Source: Methylobacterium sp. Leaf112
Lineage (GTDB): Bacteria; Pseudomonadota; Alphaproteobacteria; Rhizobiales; Beijerinckiaceae
Assembly (NCBI RefSeq): GCF_001423295.1
Contig: NZ_LMNG01000012.1
Coordinates: forward strand, 124,728 to 188,727
Direction: 5' to 3'
Length of the DNA stretch: 64,000 bases
Positions within the stretch are counted from its first letter, which is position 1. Every line of letters starts with the position of its first letter. Shown one piece after another: positions 36,672 to 45,910 of this stretch. A program made the position numbers and the translations under genes. The notes below the pieces were generated by a model. It was not told where the DNA came from, searched no databases, and saw nothing but the letters and a program-made list of their open reading frames with translations.

Positions 36672-37727
36672 GTGCAGTTCTTCCGGTCCCTCGGCCTCTG
36701 GGTGGCGCTCGTCGCGTCCTCGGGCGCCCTCGCGTACGGCCTGACGCTGGGGCATTTTCCCGCCGCCCTCCTGCTCGGGCCGATGCTGGCCGCCATCGCG
36801 TTCGGCGTCGGCGGCGCCGGGCTCGGCGTTCCGAAGCCCGGCTTCCTCGCCGCACAGGCGATGATCGGTTGCCTCGTAGCAAAAGCCGTCACCGCCGAGA
36901 TCGTCGCCACCATCACGGAAGACGGGTGGATCATCCTCGCCGTGGTCCTCGTCACCGTGGTGGCGGGCGCCGTCGTCGGCTGGACCCTGACGCGCCTGCA
37001 CATCCTGCCCGGCACCACCGCCGCCTGGGGCTCCTCCCCAGGGGGAGCCGCCGCCATGGTGGCGATGTCGGAGGAGTACGGCGCTGATCCGCGCCTCGTC
37101 GCCTTCATGCAATATGTCCGGGTCGTCGTGGTGGTGCTGTCGGCCTCCGCGGTCGCACGCCTCCTCACCGATGTCGCAGCGCCGGCCGCACCGGCCGCCG
37201 GCACGACACCGCCGCTGACCGTCCTGGTGACCCTGACGGTGGCGGCCGTGGGCTTTGCCCTCGCACACCTCCTGCGCCTGCCGGCCGCCGCCCTGATCGG
37301 ACCGATGCTCCTCGGATCCGCGCTCCACGCCGCCGGACTCGTCGGCATGGCGCTGCCGATCCCGCTCCTCGACCTCGCCTACGCGACCATCGGCTGGTAC
37401 GTCGGCCTGCGCTTCCGCCGGGAGACCTTGCGTGAGACGGTGACGGCCCTGCCCGGAATCCTCATCGCCACCGTCGCGGTCATCGCGCTCTGCGCCGTCT
37501 GGGCCTACGGCCTCACCCAAATCCTGCCCATCGACTTCCTGACCGCCTACCTCGCCACGAGTCCCGGCGGCCTCGATTCGGTGGCGATCATCGCGGTGGG
37601 CTCGAAGGCGGACGTGTCGTTCGTGCTCGCGGTGCAGACCCTGCGGCTTTTCGTGGTGCTGATCACCGGACCGCTGCTCGCCAAGTGGATCGCCAAGGGT
37701 GCTCCGGCGGGCGCTCCAAAGGCCTGA
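36672..37727 (+). CDS. AbrB family membrane protein (putative transporter)
   Basis: Predicted inner-membrane protein of 351 residues with about ten hydrophobic segments arranged as two similar halves; LPAAALIGPMLLGSALHAAG in the second half mirrors FPAALLLGPMLAAIAFGVGG in the first, the duplicated AbrB domain. Such proteins are often called ammonia monooxygenase regulators, a name without solid support. GTG 36672 starts just before the first helix. dgkA follows after two bases, so the two are cotranscribed. Confidence 0.85.
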   Translation: MQFFRSLGLWVALVASSGALAYGLTLGHFPAALLLGPMLAAIAFGVGGAGLGVPKPGFLAAQAMIGCLVAKAVTAEIVATITEDGWIILAVVLVTVVAGAVVGWTLTRLHILPGTTAAWGSSPGGAAAMVAMSEEYGADPRLVAFMQYVRVVVVVLSASAVARLLTDVAAPAAPAAGTTPPLTVLVTLTVAAVGFALAHLLRLPAAALIGPMLLGSALHAAGLVGMALPIPLLDLAYATIGWYVGLRFRRETLRETVTALPGILIATVAVIALCAVWAYGLTQILPIDFLTAYLATSPGGLDSVAIIAVGSKADVSFVLAVQTLRLFVVLITGPLLAKWIAKGAPAGAPKA

Positions 37728-37729
37728 CC

Positions 37730-38077
37730 ATGCGCGCGCTGCTCGTCGCCTTCCTCAATTCCTGGCGCGGCCTCGCCCACGGCGCCCGCACTGAGCGGGC
37801 GGTGCGCCTCGAACTCGCCCTGCTGCTCCTGGGTTTGCCACTGGCGTTCCTCGTCGGCGCCGGCCTCTGGGTCCGCGTCGCTCTCGTGGCGAGCCTCCTG
37901 CTCATGCTGGCGGCGGAGTTCCTCAACACCGCCATCGAAAAGCTCTGCGACCATCTCCACCCCGGCCATCACCCCAAGATCGGCATCGTCAAGGATCTGG
38001 CCTCCGCCGGGGCTTTCCTGGCCCAGGCCGTCGCGGCCCTCGTCTGGCTCGCCGCCCTGTTCGAGCGGGTCAGCTGA
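37730..38077 (+). CDS. dgkA: Diacylglycerol kinase (prokaryotic DgkA type)
   Basis: Small membrane kinase that recycles diacylglycerol to phosphatidate. The 115-residue protein has three hydrophobic helices and the family signature AAEFLNTAIEKLCDHLHPGHH with the catalytic Glu, followed by KIGIVKDLASAGAFLAQ. ATG 37730 gives MRALLVAFLNSWRGL, with the amphipathic N-terminus seen in DgkA. The reading frame open to 37685 overlaps the AbrB gene and is rejected. Confidence 0.94.
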   Translation: MRALLVAFLNSWRGLAHGARTERAVRLELALLLLGLPLAFLVGAGLWVRVALVASLLLMLAAEFLNTAIEKLCDHLHPGHHPKIGIVKDLASAGAFLAQAVAALVWLAALFERVS

Positions 38078-38205
38078 GCCGACGCGCAGCCGTAAGCCGC
38101 ACGGTGGCCGGGGTCCGATCGGCGAAGCGGCCTCGCGTCTTTCGTGCGCCGGACCTATGTGCGGGTAACCGAACCGTCGCCCACCCGAATCGGACACCCG
38201 ACTCC

Positions 38206-39726
38206 TTGACCGACTACATCCGAAAGATCCTCACCGCCCGCGTCTACGACGTCGCCGTCGAGAGCCCCCTCGACCCGATGCCGCGCATGTCCGCGCGCCT
38301 CGGGCGCCCGGTCCTCCTCAAGCGCGAGGACCTGCAGCCGGTGTTCTCGTTCAAGCTGCGCGGGGCCTACAACAAGATGTCGGGCCTCTCGGCCGAGGTG
38401 CTGGCGCGCGGCGTCGTCTGCGCGTCCGCCGGCAACCACGCGCAGGGTGTGGCGCTCGCCGCCGCGCGGCTGAACGTGCGGGCCGTCATCGTGATGCCGC
38501 GCACCACGCCGGCCATCAAGGTCGATGCCTGCCGGGCGCGCGGCGCCGAAGTGATCCTGTTCGGCGACGCCTTCGACGAAGCCCTCGGCCACGCCCGTGA
38601 ACTGGAGGTGGCGCAAGGCCTGACCTTCCTGCACCCGTTCGACGATCCCGACGTGATCGCCGGCCAGGGCACCATCGGCATGGAGATCCTGACCCAGCAT
38701 TCCGGGCCCATCGAGGCGATCTTCGTCCCCATCGGGGGCGGTGGATTGGCCGCCGGAATCGCCACCTTCGTGAAATACCTGCGGCCCGAGACCAAGGTGA
38801 TCGGCGTCGAGCCGGACGACGCCGCCTGCATGGCGGCGGCGCTCGCGGCGAACGAACGCGTGATGCTGCCCACCGTCGGCCTATTCGCCGACGGCGTCGC
38901 CGTGCGCCAGGCCGGCGAGGAAACGTTCCGCCTCTGCCGCGAACACCTCGACGGCGTCATCACCGTCGACACCGATGCCATGTGCGCGGCGGTGAAGGAC
39001 ATCTTCGACGACACCCGTGCGATCTCCGAGCCGTCGGGCGCGCTCGCACTGGCCGGGGCCAAGGCCTACGCGGCGCGCGAGGGTGCCGGAACCGGCACCC
39101 TGGTGGCGATCTCAAGCGGTGCCAATCTCAACTTCGACCGCCTGCGCCACATCGCCGAGCGCGCCGAGATCGGCGAACAGCGCGAAGTCTTGCTCGGCGT
39201 GACGATTCCCGAGCGGCAGGGCGCTTACCGCGCCTTCATCGGAACCCTCGGTCCGCGCGCCATCACGGAGTTCAATTATCGCTATGCGCGCGGCAGCGAG
39301 GCGCAGATCTTCGTCGGCATCAACTTGCCTGGCGGCGCGGTCGAGAAGCGCGCGCTCATCGCGGAGCTCTCGGCGGCCGGCTACCGAGCCCTCGATATGA
39401 GCGACAACGAGATGGCCAAGGTCCATATCCGCTACATGGTCGGCGGCCGGGCGACCGGACTTTCCGACGAGCGGCTTTATCGCTTCCAGTTCCCCGAGCG
39501 CCCGGGCGCCCTGATGAAGTTTCTCGACGGTCTCGGCGAGGGCTTCGCCATCACCCTGTTCCACTACCGCAACCACGGTGCCGATTACGGCCGAGTACTC
39601 GCCGGGATCGATGTGCCGCCGACCGAACGGGCTCGCTTCGACGCGGCCATCGCGGCCCTAGGCTATCCATGCATCGACGAGACCGATAACCCCGCCTACC
39701 GGATGTTCCTCGACGACCACACATGA
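38206..39726 (+). CDS. ilvA: Threonine deaminase, biosynthetic
   Basis: PLP enzyme that makes 2-oxobutanoate from threonine for isoleucine. Protein of 506 residues from TTG 38206 (TDYIRKILTARVYDVAVESPL). The PLP Lys50 is in SFKLRGAYNKM; ASAGNHAQGVA and PIGGGGLAAGIATF follow. The C-terminal 170 residues contain two Thr_dehydrat_C regulatory repeats (near AYRAFIGTLGPRAITEF and PGALMKFLDGLGEGF), so allosteric control by isoleucine is expected. The start is uncertain: the frame is open to GTG 38104 and no strong ribosome-binding site precedes the TTG. Confidence 0.93.
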   Translation: MTDYIRKILTARVYDVAVESPLDPMPRMSARLGRPVLLKREDLQPVFSFKLRGAYNKMSGLSAEVLARGVVCASAGNHAQGVALAAARLNVRAVIVMPRTTPAIKVDACRARGAEVILFGDAFDEALGHARELEVAQGLTFLHPFDDPDVIAGQGTIGMEILTQHSGPIEAIFVPIGGGGLAAGIATFVKYLRPETKVIGVEPDDAACMAAALAANERVMLPTVGLFADGVAVRQAGEETFRLCREHLDGVITVDTDAMCAAVKDIFDDTRAISEPSGALALAGAKAYAAREGAGTGTLVAISSGANLNFDRLRHIAERAEIGEQREVLLGVTIPERQGAYRAFIGTLGPRAITEFNYRYARGSEAQIFVGINLPGGAVEKRALIAELSAAGYRALDMSDNEMAKVHIRYMVGGRATGLSDERLYRFQFPERPGALMKFLDGLGEGFAITLFHYRNHGADYGRVLAGIDVPPTERARFDAAIAALGYPCIDETDNPAYRMFLDDHT

Positions 39727-39972
39727 GCGGGTAGATGCCTCGTCCGGTTGCGGAGACGTTCAGGCTATCGAGCCATCGGGGTACGGTCCCACGTCGGACA
39801 CCGACGAAATTCTATCGCAGATCAGTAGTGGGAAGCATTTTATCTCGCAGGGCAGATGTGATCGAGTTATGATTCGAACTCAATAGATTTTAGCTGCCGG
39901 CATAGGACGGGGATAAGTCTTCCTTAGAAATTGCCCGGTAAACCGAGGCGTTCTCGCCCCGGTGCCCCCCGA

Positions 39973-42180
39973 ATGTCCGCCTATTCCAGCCTCAAGATCC
40001 GCCTGCCGGCCATCACGGTCGGGCTCGCCCTCGTCAGCGCCACGGCGATGGGCGGGCTGAGCTGGTACTTCGCTCGCTCCGGCCTCATGGAAGGGGCGCA
40101 GGACCGGCTCCAGCTCGCCGCGACGGCGCGCAAGATCGGGATCGAACTCGTCGCCGAGCGCGCGGCCGGCGATCTCGCCACCACGGCGGCCAATCCGCAG
40201 GTCGGCGGCAACTTCACGGATCTCGTCGAGGCCCTCGATCCGGCGAAGGCCGAGTTCGCCGCCGTCGTGCAGGCCTACACGTCCCCGACCAAGCTCGAGG
40301 ATCGCCTGAATGCCGAAGCGGCGGGCACGATGTACGCGCGCCGGCACGCCAAGGTGCAGGAGGTGGCGCGCAAGCTCATCGAGCGGCGCGGCTACGCCGA
40401 CCTGATCTTCGTCTCGGAGGACGGGCGCATCGTCTACACCACCACGAAGGGTGCCGACTTCGCCCATGCCCTGTCCGAAGCCGACCTCGCCAAGACCGGG
40501 CTCGCCCGCCTGATCGAACGCCTGAAGGGCGCGGATGCGACGGCGACGCTCTACGAGGATTTCGCCGCCTATCCGGCCGAAGCCGGACCGTCGGCGTTTC
40601 TCGGGCAATCCATCACGCGCCGGGCCAACGTCGCCATGGGCACGGGCCAGGCGGCGACCCGCATGGGCTTTGTGGTGATGCGCGTCACGCCTGCCCTGTT
40701 CGACCGGACCCTGTCCGACCGCGGCGGTCTCGGCGACACCGGAGAGGTCGTGGCGGTCGGCACCGACGGTCGCCTGCGCAGCAACCCGCCCCTGGGTATC
40801 GCCCAAGCGGGCGCCGGATCGGCCGGCAAGGTCTCGGCTGGCAAGATATCGGCTGGCAAGATATCGGCTGGAATGGAAGCGGCCGGTCTCGGCCTGAGCC
40901 CAGCGCTCCTCAACACCGACCGTCCCTTCACCTATGCCACCGCCGATGGTGACCGGATGGCGGCAACGGCACGGGTTTCGGTGATGGGCGCCCCCTGGAC
41001 CCTGGTCGCGGCGCAATCCGACACCGAGATCCTCGGCGCCGTCGGCACCCTCACCCGCGCCCTCGCGCTGACCGCCCTCGGCGTCCTGGTGCTCACCGCC
41101 CTCCTCGGTCTCCTGTTCGCCCGGGGCATCGTCCGTCCCCTCGGCGCCCTCACCCGTGCCCTCGACGCCCTCGCCCGCCGCGAAACCCTGGCCGACGTGC
41201 CGGGCAGCGGACGCGCCGACGAGATCGGCGGCATCGCCCGGGCCGTCGTCACCATCCGCGACATCTCCCTGGAGGACGCCGCCCGCCAGCTCGAGACCAC
41301 CGCCGCCGCGCGGATGCGGGAGGAGACCGATCGCCGCGCGCTGCTCGCCGAGCTCGCCGACGGCTTCGAGCGCTCCGTGGGACGGATCGTCGAGACGGTG
41401 TCGCAGGCGGCTTCCGGCCTCAATGCCGCGTCGGACAGCATGATCACCGCCGTGGCCGGAACCGCGCAGCGCTCCGTCACCGTCGCGGCGACCGCCAACG
41501 AGACGGCCGGGAACGTCAACGCCGTCGCGACGGCGGCGGAGGAGCTCGGTGCGACCGTCGGCGAGATCGGCCGCCAGGTCGAGCAGGCCGCCGACATGTC
41601 GCGCAAGGCCGTGGACGAGGCGGGCCGCACCGCCGACACCATGCGCCGGCTCTCGACGGCCGCCGCGCGCATCGGCGACGTCGTCGGGATGGTCTCCCAG
41701 ATCGCCGGGCAGACCAACCTGCTGGCCCTGAACGCCACCATCGAGGCGGCACGCGCCGGCGAGGCCGGCCGCGGCTTCGCCGTGGTCGCCGCGGAGGTCA
41801 AGAATCTGGCGGAGCAGACCGCGCGCGCCACCACGGAGATCGGCCAGCAGGTGGAGGCGATCCAGGCTGCCACCGGGGAGGCCGCCGGCGCGATCCAGGG
41901 CATCGTCGGACGCATCGAGGGGATGAGCCAGGTCACGGGCAGCATCGCGGCGGCCGTCGAGGAACAGGGCGTGACCACCCAGGAGATCGTCCGCAACATG
42001 GGGCAGGCCTCGGCCGGCACGGGGGCGATGACGCAGGACATCGCCGCGGTGGCGACCTCCGCCGAGGAAGCGGGCGCCTCCGCCGCACAGGTCCAGCGCG
42101 CCTCCGCCGATCTATCGCGCCAGTCAGAGAGCCTGCGGGCCGAAGTGGACGGATTCCTCGCCACCGTCAGGGCCGCCTGA
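39973..42180 (+). CDS. Methyl-accepting chemotaxis protein
   Basis: Transmembrane chemoreceptor of 735 residues. It has a first membrane helix (about 12-30), a periplasmic sensor region of about 330 residues, a second helix (about 360-380, [21 protein letters not shown]), a HAMP domain (about 383-435), and a signalling domain with the hairpin tip around [21 protein letters not shown]. The sensor holds a threefold five-residue repeat (285-299). No C-terminal CheR pentapeptide is seen. It stands alone, 246 bases after ilvA; ligand unknown. Confidence 0.93.
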   Translation: MSAYSSLKIRLPAITVGLALVSATAMGGLSWYFARSGLMEGAQDRLQLAATARKIGIELVAERAAGDLATTAANPQVGGNFTDLVEALDPAKAEFAAVVQAYTSPTKLEDRLNAEAAGTMYARRHAKVQEVARKLIERRGYADLIFVSEDGRIVYTTTKGADFAHALSEADLAKTGLARLIERLKGADATATLYEDFAAYPAEAGPSAFLGQSITRRANVAMGTGQAATRMGFVVMRVTPALFDRTLSDRGGLGDTGEVVAVGTDGRLRSNPPLGIAQAGAGSAGKVSAGKISAGKISAGMEAAGLGLSPALLNTDRPFTYATADGDRMAATARVSVMGAPWTLVAAQSDTEILGAVGTLTRALALTALGVLVLTALLGLLFARGIVRPLGALTRALDALARRETLADVPGSGRADEIGGIARAVVTIRDISLEDAARQLETTAAARMREETDRRALLAELADGFERSVGRIVETVSQAASGLNAASDSMITAVAGTAQRSVTVAATANETAGNVNAVATAAEELGATVGEIGRQVEQAADMSRKAVDEAGRTADTMRRLSTAAARIGDVVGMVSQIAGQTNLLALNATIEAARAGEAGRGFAVVAAEVKNLAEQTARATTEIGQQVEAIQAATGEAAGAIQGIVGRIEGMSQVTGSIAAAVEEQGVTTQEIVRNMGQASAGTGAMTQDIAAVATSAEEAGASAAQVQRASADLSRQSESLRAEVDGFLATVRAA
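40825..40869 (+). repeat. Three tandem 15-bp units inside the chemoreceptor gene
   Basis: GGCAAGGTCTCGGCT is followed by two identical GGCAAGATATCGGCT units, encoding [15 protein letters not shown] (residues 285-299); a diverged fourth unit follows. The in-frame array lies near the membrane-proximal end of the sensor domain. Confidence 0.9.
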
Positions 42181-42207
42181 GCGCCCGGACCGGCTTACGA
42201 CGCGGAG

Positions 42208-42235
42208 AAGCGCCCGGGGTTCGCCCCGGGCGCTT
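42208..42235. terminator. Bidirectional hairpin with UUCG loop
   Basis: AAGCGCCCGGGG, loop TTCG and CCCCGGGCGCTT form a perfect 12-bp stem with an especially stable tetraloop, between the chemoreceptor and the convergent GMC gene. Confidence 0.88.
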
Positions 42236-42241
42236 CCGCTT

Positions 42242-43810
42242 TCAGCCCAGACGTTCCTCAAGGTGCGCCGCCACCCGGAGCGCGTTCGCCACGATGGTGA
42301 GGGTCGGGTTCACCGCGCCGATGGACGGAAAGAAGCTCGCATCGGTGACGTAGAGATTGTCGACCTCGTGCGCCCGGCAATCGAGGTTCAGCACCGAGGT
42401 TTGGGGATCGGTGCCGAAGCGCAGGGTCCCGGCCTGATGGGCGGTGCCGCTCAGGGGAATGTTCTTGCCGAGGTAGAGCGAGCGCTCGAACAGGTAGGTG
42501 TAGGCACCGGCCGGTTGGAGCAGGCCCTCCAGGGTGTCGCGCAGGCGGTCGTGGGCTTCGCGGTTGGTCTCCGTCACGTCGAGGATCACCCGACCGTCCG
42601 CTCCGAGGCTCACCCGGTTGTCGGGGTGCGGCAGGTCCTCGCTCTGGAGCCAGAAGTCCATGGAATGGCGCGCCACCATGGCGAAGGGCGCCTCGGGCAG
42701 GAAGCCCGTCCATTTCGGGAATTCCTCGCCGCGGATCTGATCGGGATGCGTCTTGGCGCACATCTGGATCAGACCCATCGGATACTCCCAGGCCTTCGAT
42801 TCGAAGTAGTAGTCCGACACCGCCAGCGTTTTCTGGAAGACCGTGTCGTTGGGCTCCTTCGACAGCGCCATCAGCACCGACATGTTGTGGCGCATGTAGT
42901 TGCGCCCGACCTGATCCGATCCGTTGGCGAGACCGTTCGGATGCGCGTCGGAATGCGAGCGCAGGAGCAGCAGGGCCGACGAAAGGGCTCCGCACGCCAC
43001 CACGACGATGTCGGCGCTGTAGCGCTCCTCTTCGCCGCTTCGGGTGACGTGGACGGAGGTCACCCGGCGGCCCGACGCATCGGTTTCGAGACGCGACACG
43101 TAGGCGTTGGTGAGGAGGGTGACGTTCGGGTACGCGGCCAGCGTCGGATCGACGGTCATCACCTGAGCGTCGGCCTTGCCGTTGAGAAGGCAGGGGAACC
43201 CGTCGAAGGCGTCGCAGCGGATGCAGGTGCTCGTCGGGGTCGGCCGGCCGTTCCGCTCGTCGAGCTTGATGCCCAGCGGTAGGTGGAATGGGTGCAGGCC
43301 GTGCCGGGCCCAGTCGTCCGAAAGCCGCTGGATGCGCGGCTCGTGGGAGACGGCGGGGTGATCGTAGGGTGCGCTCGCCCAGGGCTCCCCCGGGTCCTCG
43401 CCCCGATTGCCATGGACGGCGAACAGGCGCTCGGCCCGGGTGTAGTACGGCTCGAACACGTCGTAGCCGAGCGGCCAGGCCGGTGAGACACCATCGACGT
43501 GGCGCACGGCCTCGAAATCGCGCTCGCGCATCCTGAGGAGGGCTGCGCCGTACACCTTCGAGTTGCCGCCCACGTAGTAGTGCAGTGCCGGACTGAAGGC
43601 CCGCCCATCGCCGCCGTACCACGTTTCCTTGGCCTGATAGGCACCGTCCACGAACACGGTCTTGGCGCTCCAGTTCGCCTGCGAGCGAGGCAGGTAGTCG
43701 CCGCGCTCGAGGAGGAGGATGCGTTTTCCCGTCGGCGCCAGGGCCGCCGTGAGGGAGCCGCCGCCGGGACCACTGCCGATGACGATGACGTCGTAACGAT
43801 CCTGGGACAT
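42242..43810 (-). CDS. GMC-type FAD oxidoreductase
   Basis: Flavoenzyme of the glucose-methanol-choline superfamily, 522 residues, probably oxidising an alcohol or a cyclic hemiacetal. The FAD loop VIVIGSGPGGGS (residues 8-19) starts the protein without a signal peptide, so it is cytoplasmic. A CIRCDAFDGFPC segment with three Cys lies near residue 215. The active-site pair is His458 (GTAHQAGTLRFG) and Asn501 (AVNPTLTI). It is divergent (242 bases) from the DoxX-cupin-lactonase-VOC operon, and a lactone product would suit the SMP-30 enzyme there. Substrate unknown. ATG 43810 is chosen over the frame to 43990. Confidence 0.88.
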   Translation of the reverse strand: MSQDRYDVIVIGSGPGGGSLTAALAPTGKRILLLERGDYLPRSQANWSAKTVFVDGAYQAKETWYGGDGRAFSPALHYYVGGNSKVYGAALLRMRERDFEAVRHVDGVSPAWPLGYDVFEPYYTRAERLFAVHGNRGEDPGEPWASAPYDHPAVSHEPRIQRLSDDWARHGLHPFHLPLGIKLDERNGRPTPTSTCIRCDAFDGFPCLLNGKADAQVMTVDPTLAAYPNVTLLTNAYVSRLETDASGRRVTSVHVTRSGEEERYSADIVVVACGALSSALLLLRSHSDAHPNGLANGSDQVGRNYMRHNMSVLMALSKEPNDTVFQKTLAVSDYYFESKAWEYPMGLIQMCAKTHPDQIRGEEFPKWTGFLPEAPFAMVARHSMDFWLQSEDLPHPDNRVSLGADGRVILDVTETNREAHDRLRDTLEGLLQPAGAYTYLFERSLYLGKNIPLSGTAHQAGTLRFGTDPQTSVLNLDCRAHEVDNLYVTDASFFPSIGAVNPTLTIVANALRVAAHLEERLG

Positions 43811-44052
43811 GGGTCGATCCTGGGCTGGGCAGCCGTGCCGAACGATCCGCCGGACGTTCGAGACGGCCAACGTGAACCCGTCCGCCCCGTTCCGCGCTGC
43901 GGTGCACACAATGACGCGCGTGGGCGCAACCGTACGGACGGAGTGGCGTTGGAAGCGGGTGGGACACGCTCGTGCCCTGCAACACCGCACGAGGCTCCGA
44001 TGATCGCTGCGTTCGCTGTGAACCCTGCGTCCGACGCAGCGGATACCGGCCG

Positions 44053-44535
44053 ATGACCTGGCTCGATCTCGTGGCGGTGCCGCTGCTCGCCAAGATCTGC
44101 CTCGTCTGCATGTTTCCCCTGAGCGCTTACGACAAGGTGGTTCACTGGGACGAGGCGTTGGCCCAGGCCGCCTCCGGCCCCCTGCCGTTTCCGGCGCTGC
44201 TCCTCATGCTTGGCATCCTCGTCGAGACGATGACGCCGGTGATGATCGTGATCGGCTGGTACGACCGGGCCGGCGCCTTTCTACTCGCCGGCTTCTGCGG
44301 CGTGACGGCCGTGCTGTTCCACCGCTTCTGGGAGTTCCCCGGCTTCTGGTCGCGGGACGGCGAAGGGCGCGCCCATTTCTGGGACTTCTTCAAGAATTTC
44401 GGCCTCGTCGGCGGTCTGCTGCTCGTGGTGATCGGCGGCGGCTACGCCCCGGCCTCGCAGGTCGCGCACCATCCCCTCTCGAGCGGCCCGCAAGCGGCGG
44501 AGATCCAAATGCCGGCCGCACCAGCCCGACCCTGA
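44053..44535 (+). CDS. DoxX family membrane protein
   Basis: Small inner-membrane protein of 160 residues with about four helices (near 5-25, 40-65, 70-90 and 115-135). The loop RFWEFPGFWSRDGEGRAHF with the following WDFFKNFGLVGG is typical of the DoxX group. Members of the wider DoxD family work with quinones, which suggests electron transfer for the nearby flavoenzyme, but this is inference. ATG 44053 is the first codon of the first helix. The cupin gene follows after 15 bases. Confidence 0.83.
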   Translation: MTWLDLVAVPLLAKICLVCMFPLSAYDKVVHWDEALAQAASGPLPFPALLLMLGILVETMTPVMIVIGWYDRAGAFLLAGFCGVTAVLFHRFWEFPGFWSRDGEGRAHFWDFFKNFGLVGGLLLVVIGGGYAPASQVAHHPLSSGPQAAEIQMPAAPARP

Positions 44536-44550
44536 GACAGGAAACCCGCC

Positions 44551-44997
44551 ATGACCGGAACGACGCCGACCATGCCCTATTGGCACGTCTTCACCGATCC
44601 GGAGGGGATCAGCCGCCAGGAGCGGTTCACCCTCTCGAACTTCCGGTTCCAGGGTGTCGGCCCGGATGTGGCGCCGCAATGGAACGACAAGCAGGACCCG
44701 ACCAAGGCGGGCGTCACCTTCACGGTGCTCCCCGTCGGCTGGGTCGGCGAATGGCACGAGAACCCGAAGCCCCAGTGGATCGCCGTCCTGACGGGGCGCT
44801 GGTTCGTCGAGACCATGGACGGGCACCGGGTCGAGATGGGGCCGGGCGACCTCATGTTCGGCGAAGATCAGAACACCGTGGCGCATGACGGCCGCAAGGG
44901 ACATCTCTCCGGCACCGTGGGCGACGAACCCTGCACCATGATGGTGGTCGGCCTCGACGTGTCCCCCACGGTGAACCAGCCCGGCCGCTTCACCTGA
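44551..44997 (+). CDS. Cupin domain protein
   Basis: Single-domain beta-barrel protein of 148 residues. The two cupin motifs are visible: WVGEWHENPKPQWIAVLTGRW (metal-binding His/Glu region near 67-85) and GPGDLMFGEDQNTVAH (about 98-113). No signal peptide. It lies 10 bases before the SMP-30 gene, well inside the operon. Cupins of this form act as isomerases, dioxygenases or simple binding proteins; I cannot choose one. Confidence 0.82.
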   Translation: MTGTTPTMPYWHVFTDPEGISRQERFTLSNFRFQGVGPDVAPQWNDKQDPTKAGVTFTVLPVGWVGEWHENPKPQWIAVLTGRWFVETMDGHRVEMGPGDLMFGEDQNTVAHDGRKGHLSGTVGDEPCTMMVVGLDVSPTVNQPGRFT

Positions 44998-45007
44998 GGG
45001 GGTCGCC

Positions 45008-45910
45008 ATGGACGGCTTCGAGATCCACGACCCGCGCTTTCGCGCCTTCGTGCTGCCGAACGCTCCGTTGGAGACCCTCGCGGAAGGGTTTCGCTGGTGC
45101 GAGGGCCCGGTCTGGTTCGGCGACCGGGACGAACTCCTGTTCAGTGACCTGCCCAACGACCGGGTGATGCGCTGGAGCGAGCACGGCGGCCTCAGCGTCT
45201 TCCGCGCGCCGAGCGGCTTCGAGAACGGGCATGCCCGCGACCGCGAGGGGCGGCTGCTGTCGTGCTCGCACCGCGGGCGCTGCATCACCCGGACCGAACT
45301 CGACGGCACCGTCACGATGCTGGCCGACCGGTACGAGGGACGGCGCCTGAATTCGCCCAACGACATCGTCTGCCGGTCCGACGGGACGATCTGGTTCACC
45401 GATCCGCCCTACGGCATCCAGACGGATTACGAGGGCGGCAAGCAGGTCTCCGAACTGCCGGCACGGGTCTACCGCCTCGACCCGACAACGGGCGACCTCA
45501 CCATCGTGGCCGACGATTTCGAAGGGCCGAACGGCCTGTGCTTCTCGCCCGACGAGACCCGGCTGTACATCGCCGAAAGCGGCCTGCAATTCGCCGATGC
45601 GCCGACGCGGCACCTGCGGGTGTTCGTGGTCGGCGCAGGCGGCAGCCTCTCCGGCGGGCGGGTGTTCCATACGGTCGAGCCCGGCTTCGCCGATGGGTTC
45701 CGTTGCGATACGGACGGGAACCTATGGTCGAGCGCCGGCGACGGGGTCCACTGCATCGACCCGTCCGGTGCGCTGCTCGGCAAGATCCTGACGCCCGGCC
45801 CCGTCGCCAATCTCGCCTTCGGCGGTCGCGAACGGTCGCGCCTGTTCCTCTGCGCCGGCCAGCGCCTCCAAGCGATCTACCTCAACCAGCGCGGAGCGCG
45901 CCTGCTGTGA
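45008..45910 (+). CDS. SMP-30/gluconolactonase family protein
   Basis: Six-bladed beta-propeller hydrolase of 300 residues, likely opening a sugar or similar lactone. The metal ligands typical of the family are present: Glu32 in RWCEGPVW, Asn118 in LNSPNDIV, Asn175 in GPNGLCFS and Asp229 in FADGFRCD. There is no signal peptide. Its GTGA overlap with the VOC gene shows close coupling. With the divergent GMC oxidoreductase it would form an oxidise-then-hydrolyse pair. Confidence 0.88.
   Translation: MDGFEIHDPRFRAFVLPNAPLETLAEGFRWCEGPVWFGDRDELLFSDLPNDRVMRWSEHGGLSVFRAPSGFENGHARDREGRLLSCSHRGRCITRTELDGTVTMLADRYEGRRLNSPNDIVCRSDGTIWFTDPPYGIQTDYEGGKQVSELPARVYRLDPTTGDLTIVADDFEGPNGLCFSPDETRLYIAESGLQFADAPTRHLRVFVVGAGGSLSGGRVFHTVEPGFADGFRCDTDGNLWSSAGDGVHCIDPSGALLGKILTPGPVANLAFGGRERSRLFLCAGQRLQAIYLNQRGARLL

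Noticed and set aside
39727-39972. Flagellar or chemotaxis promoter upstream of the chemoreceptor
   Set aside because: The region is AT-rich, but I found no clear sigma-28 type pair of elements, so no promoter is called.
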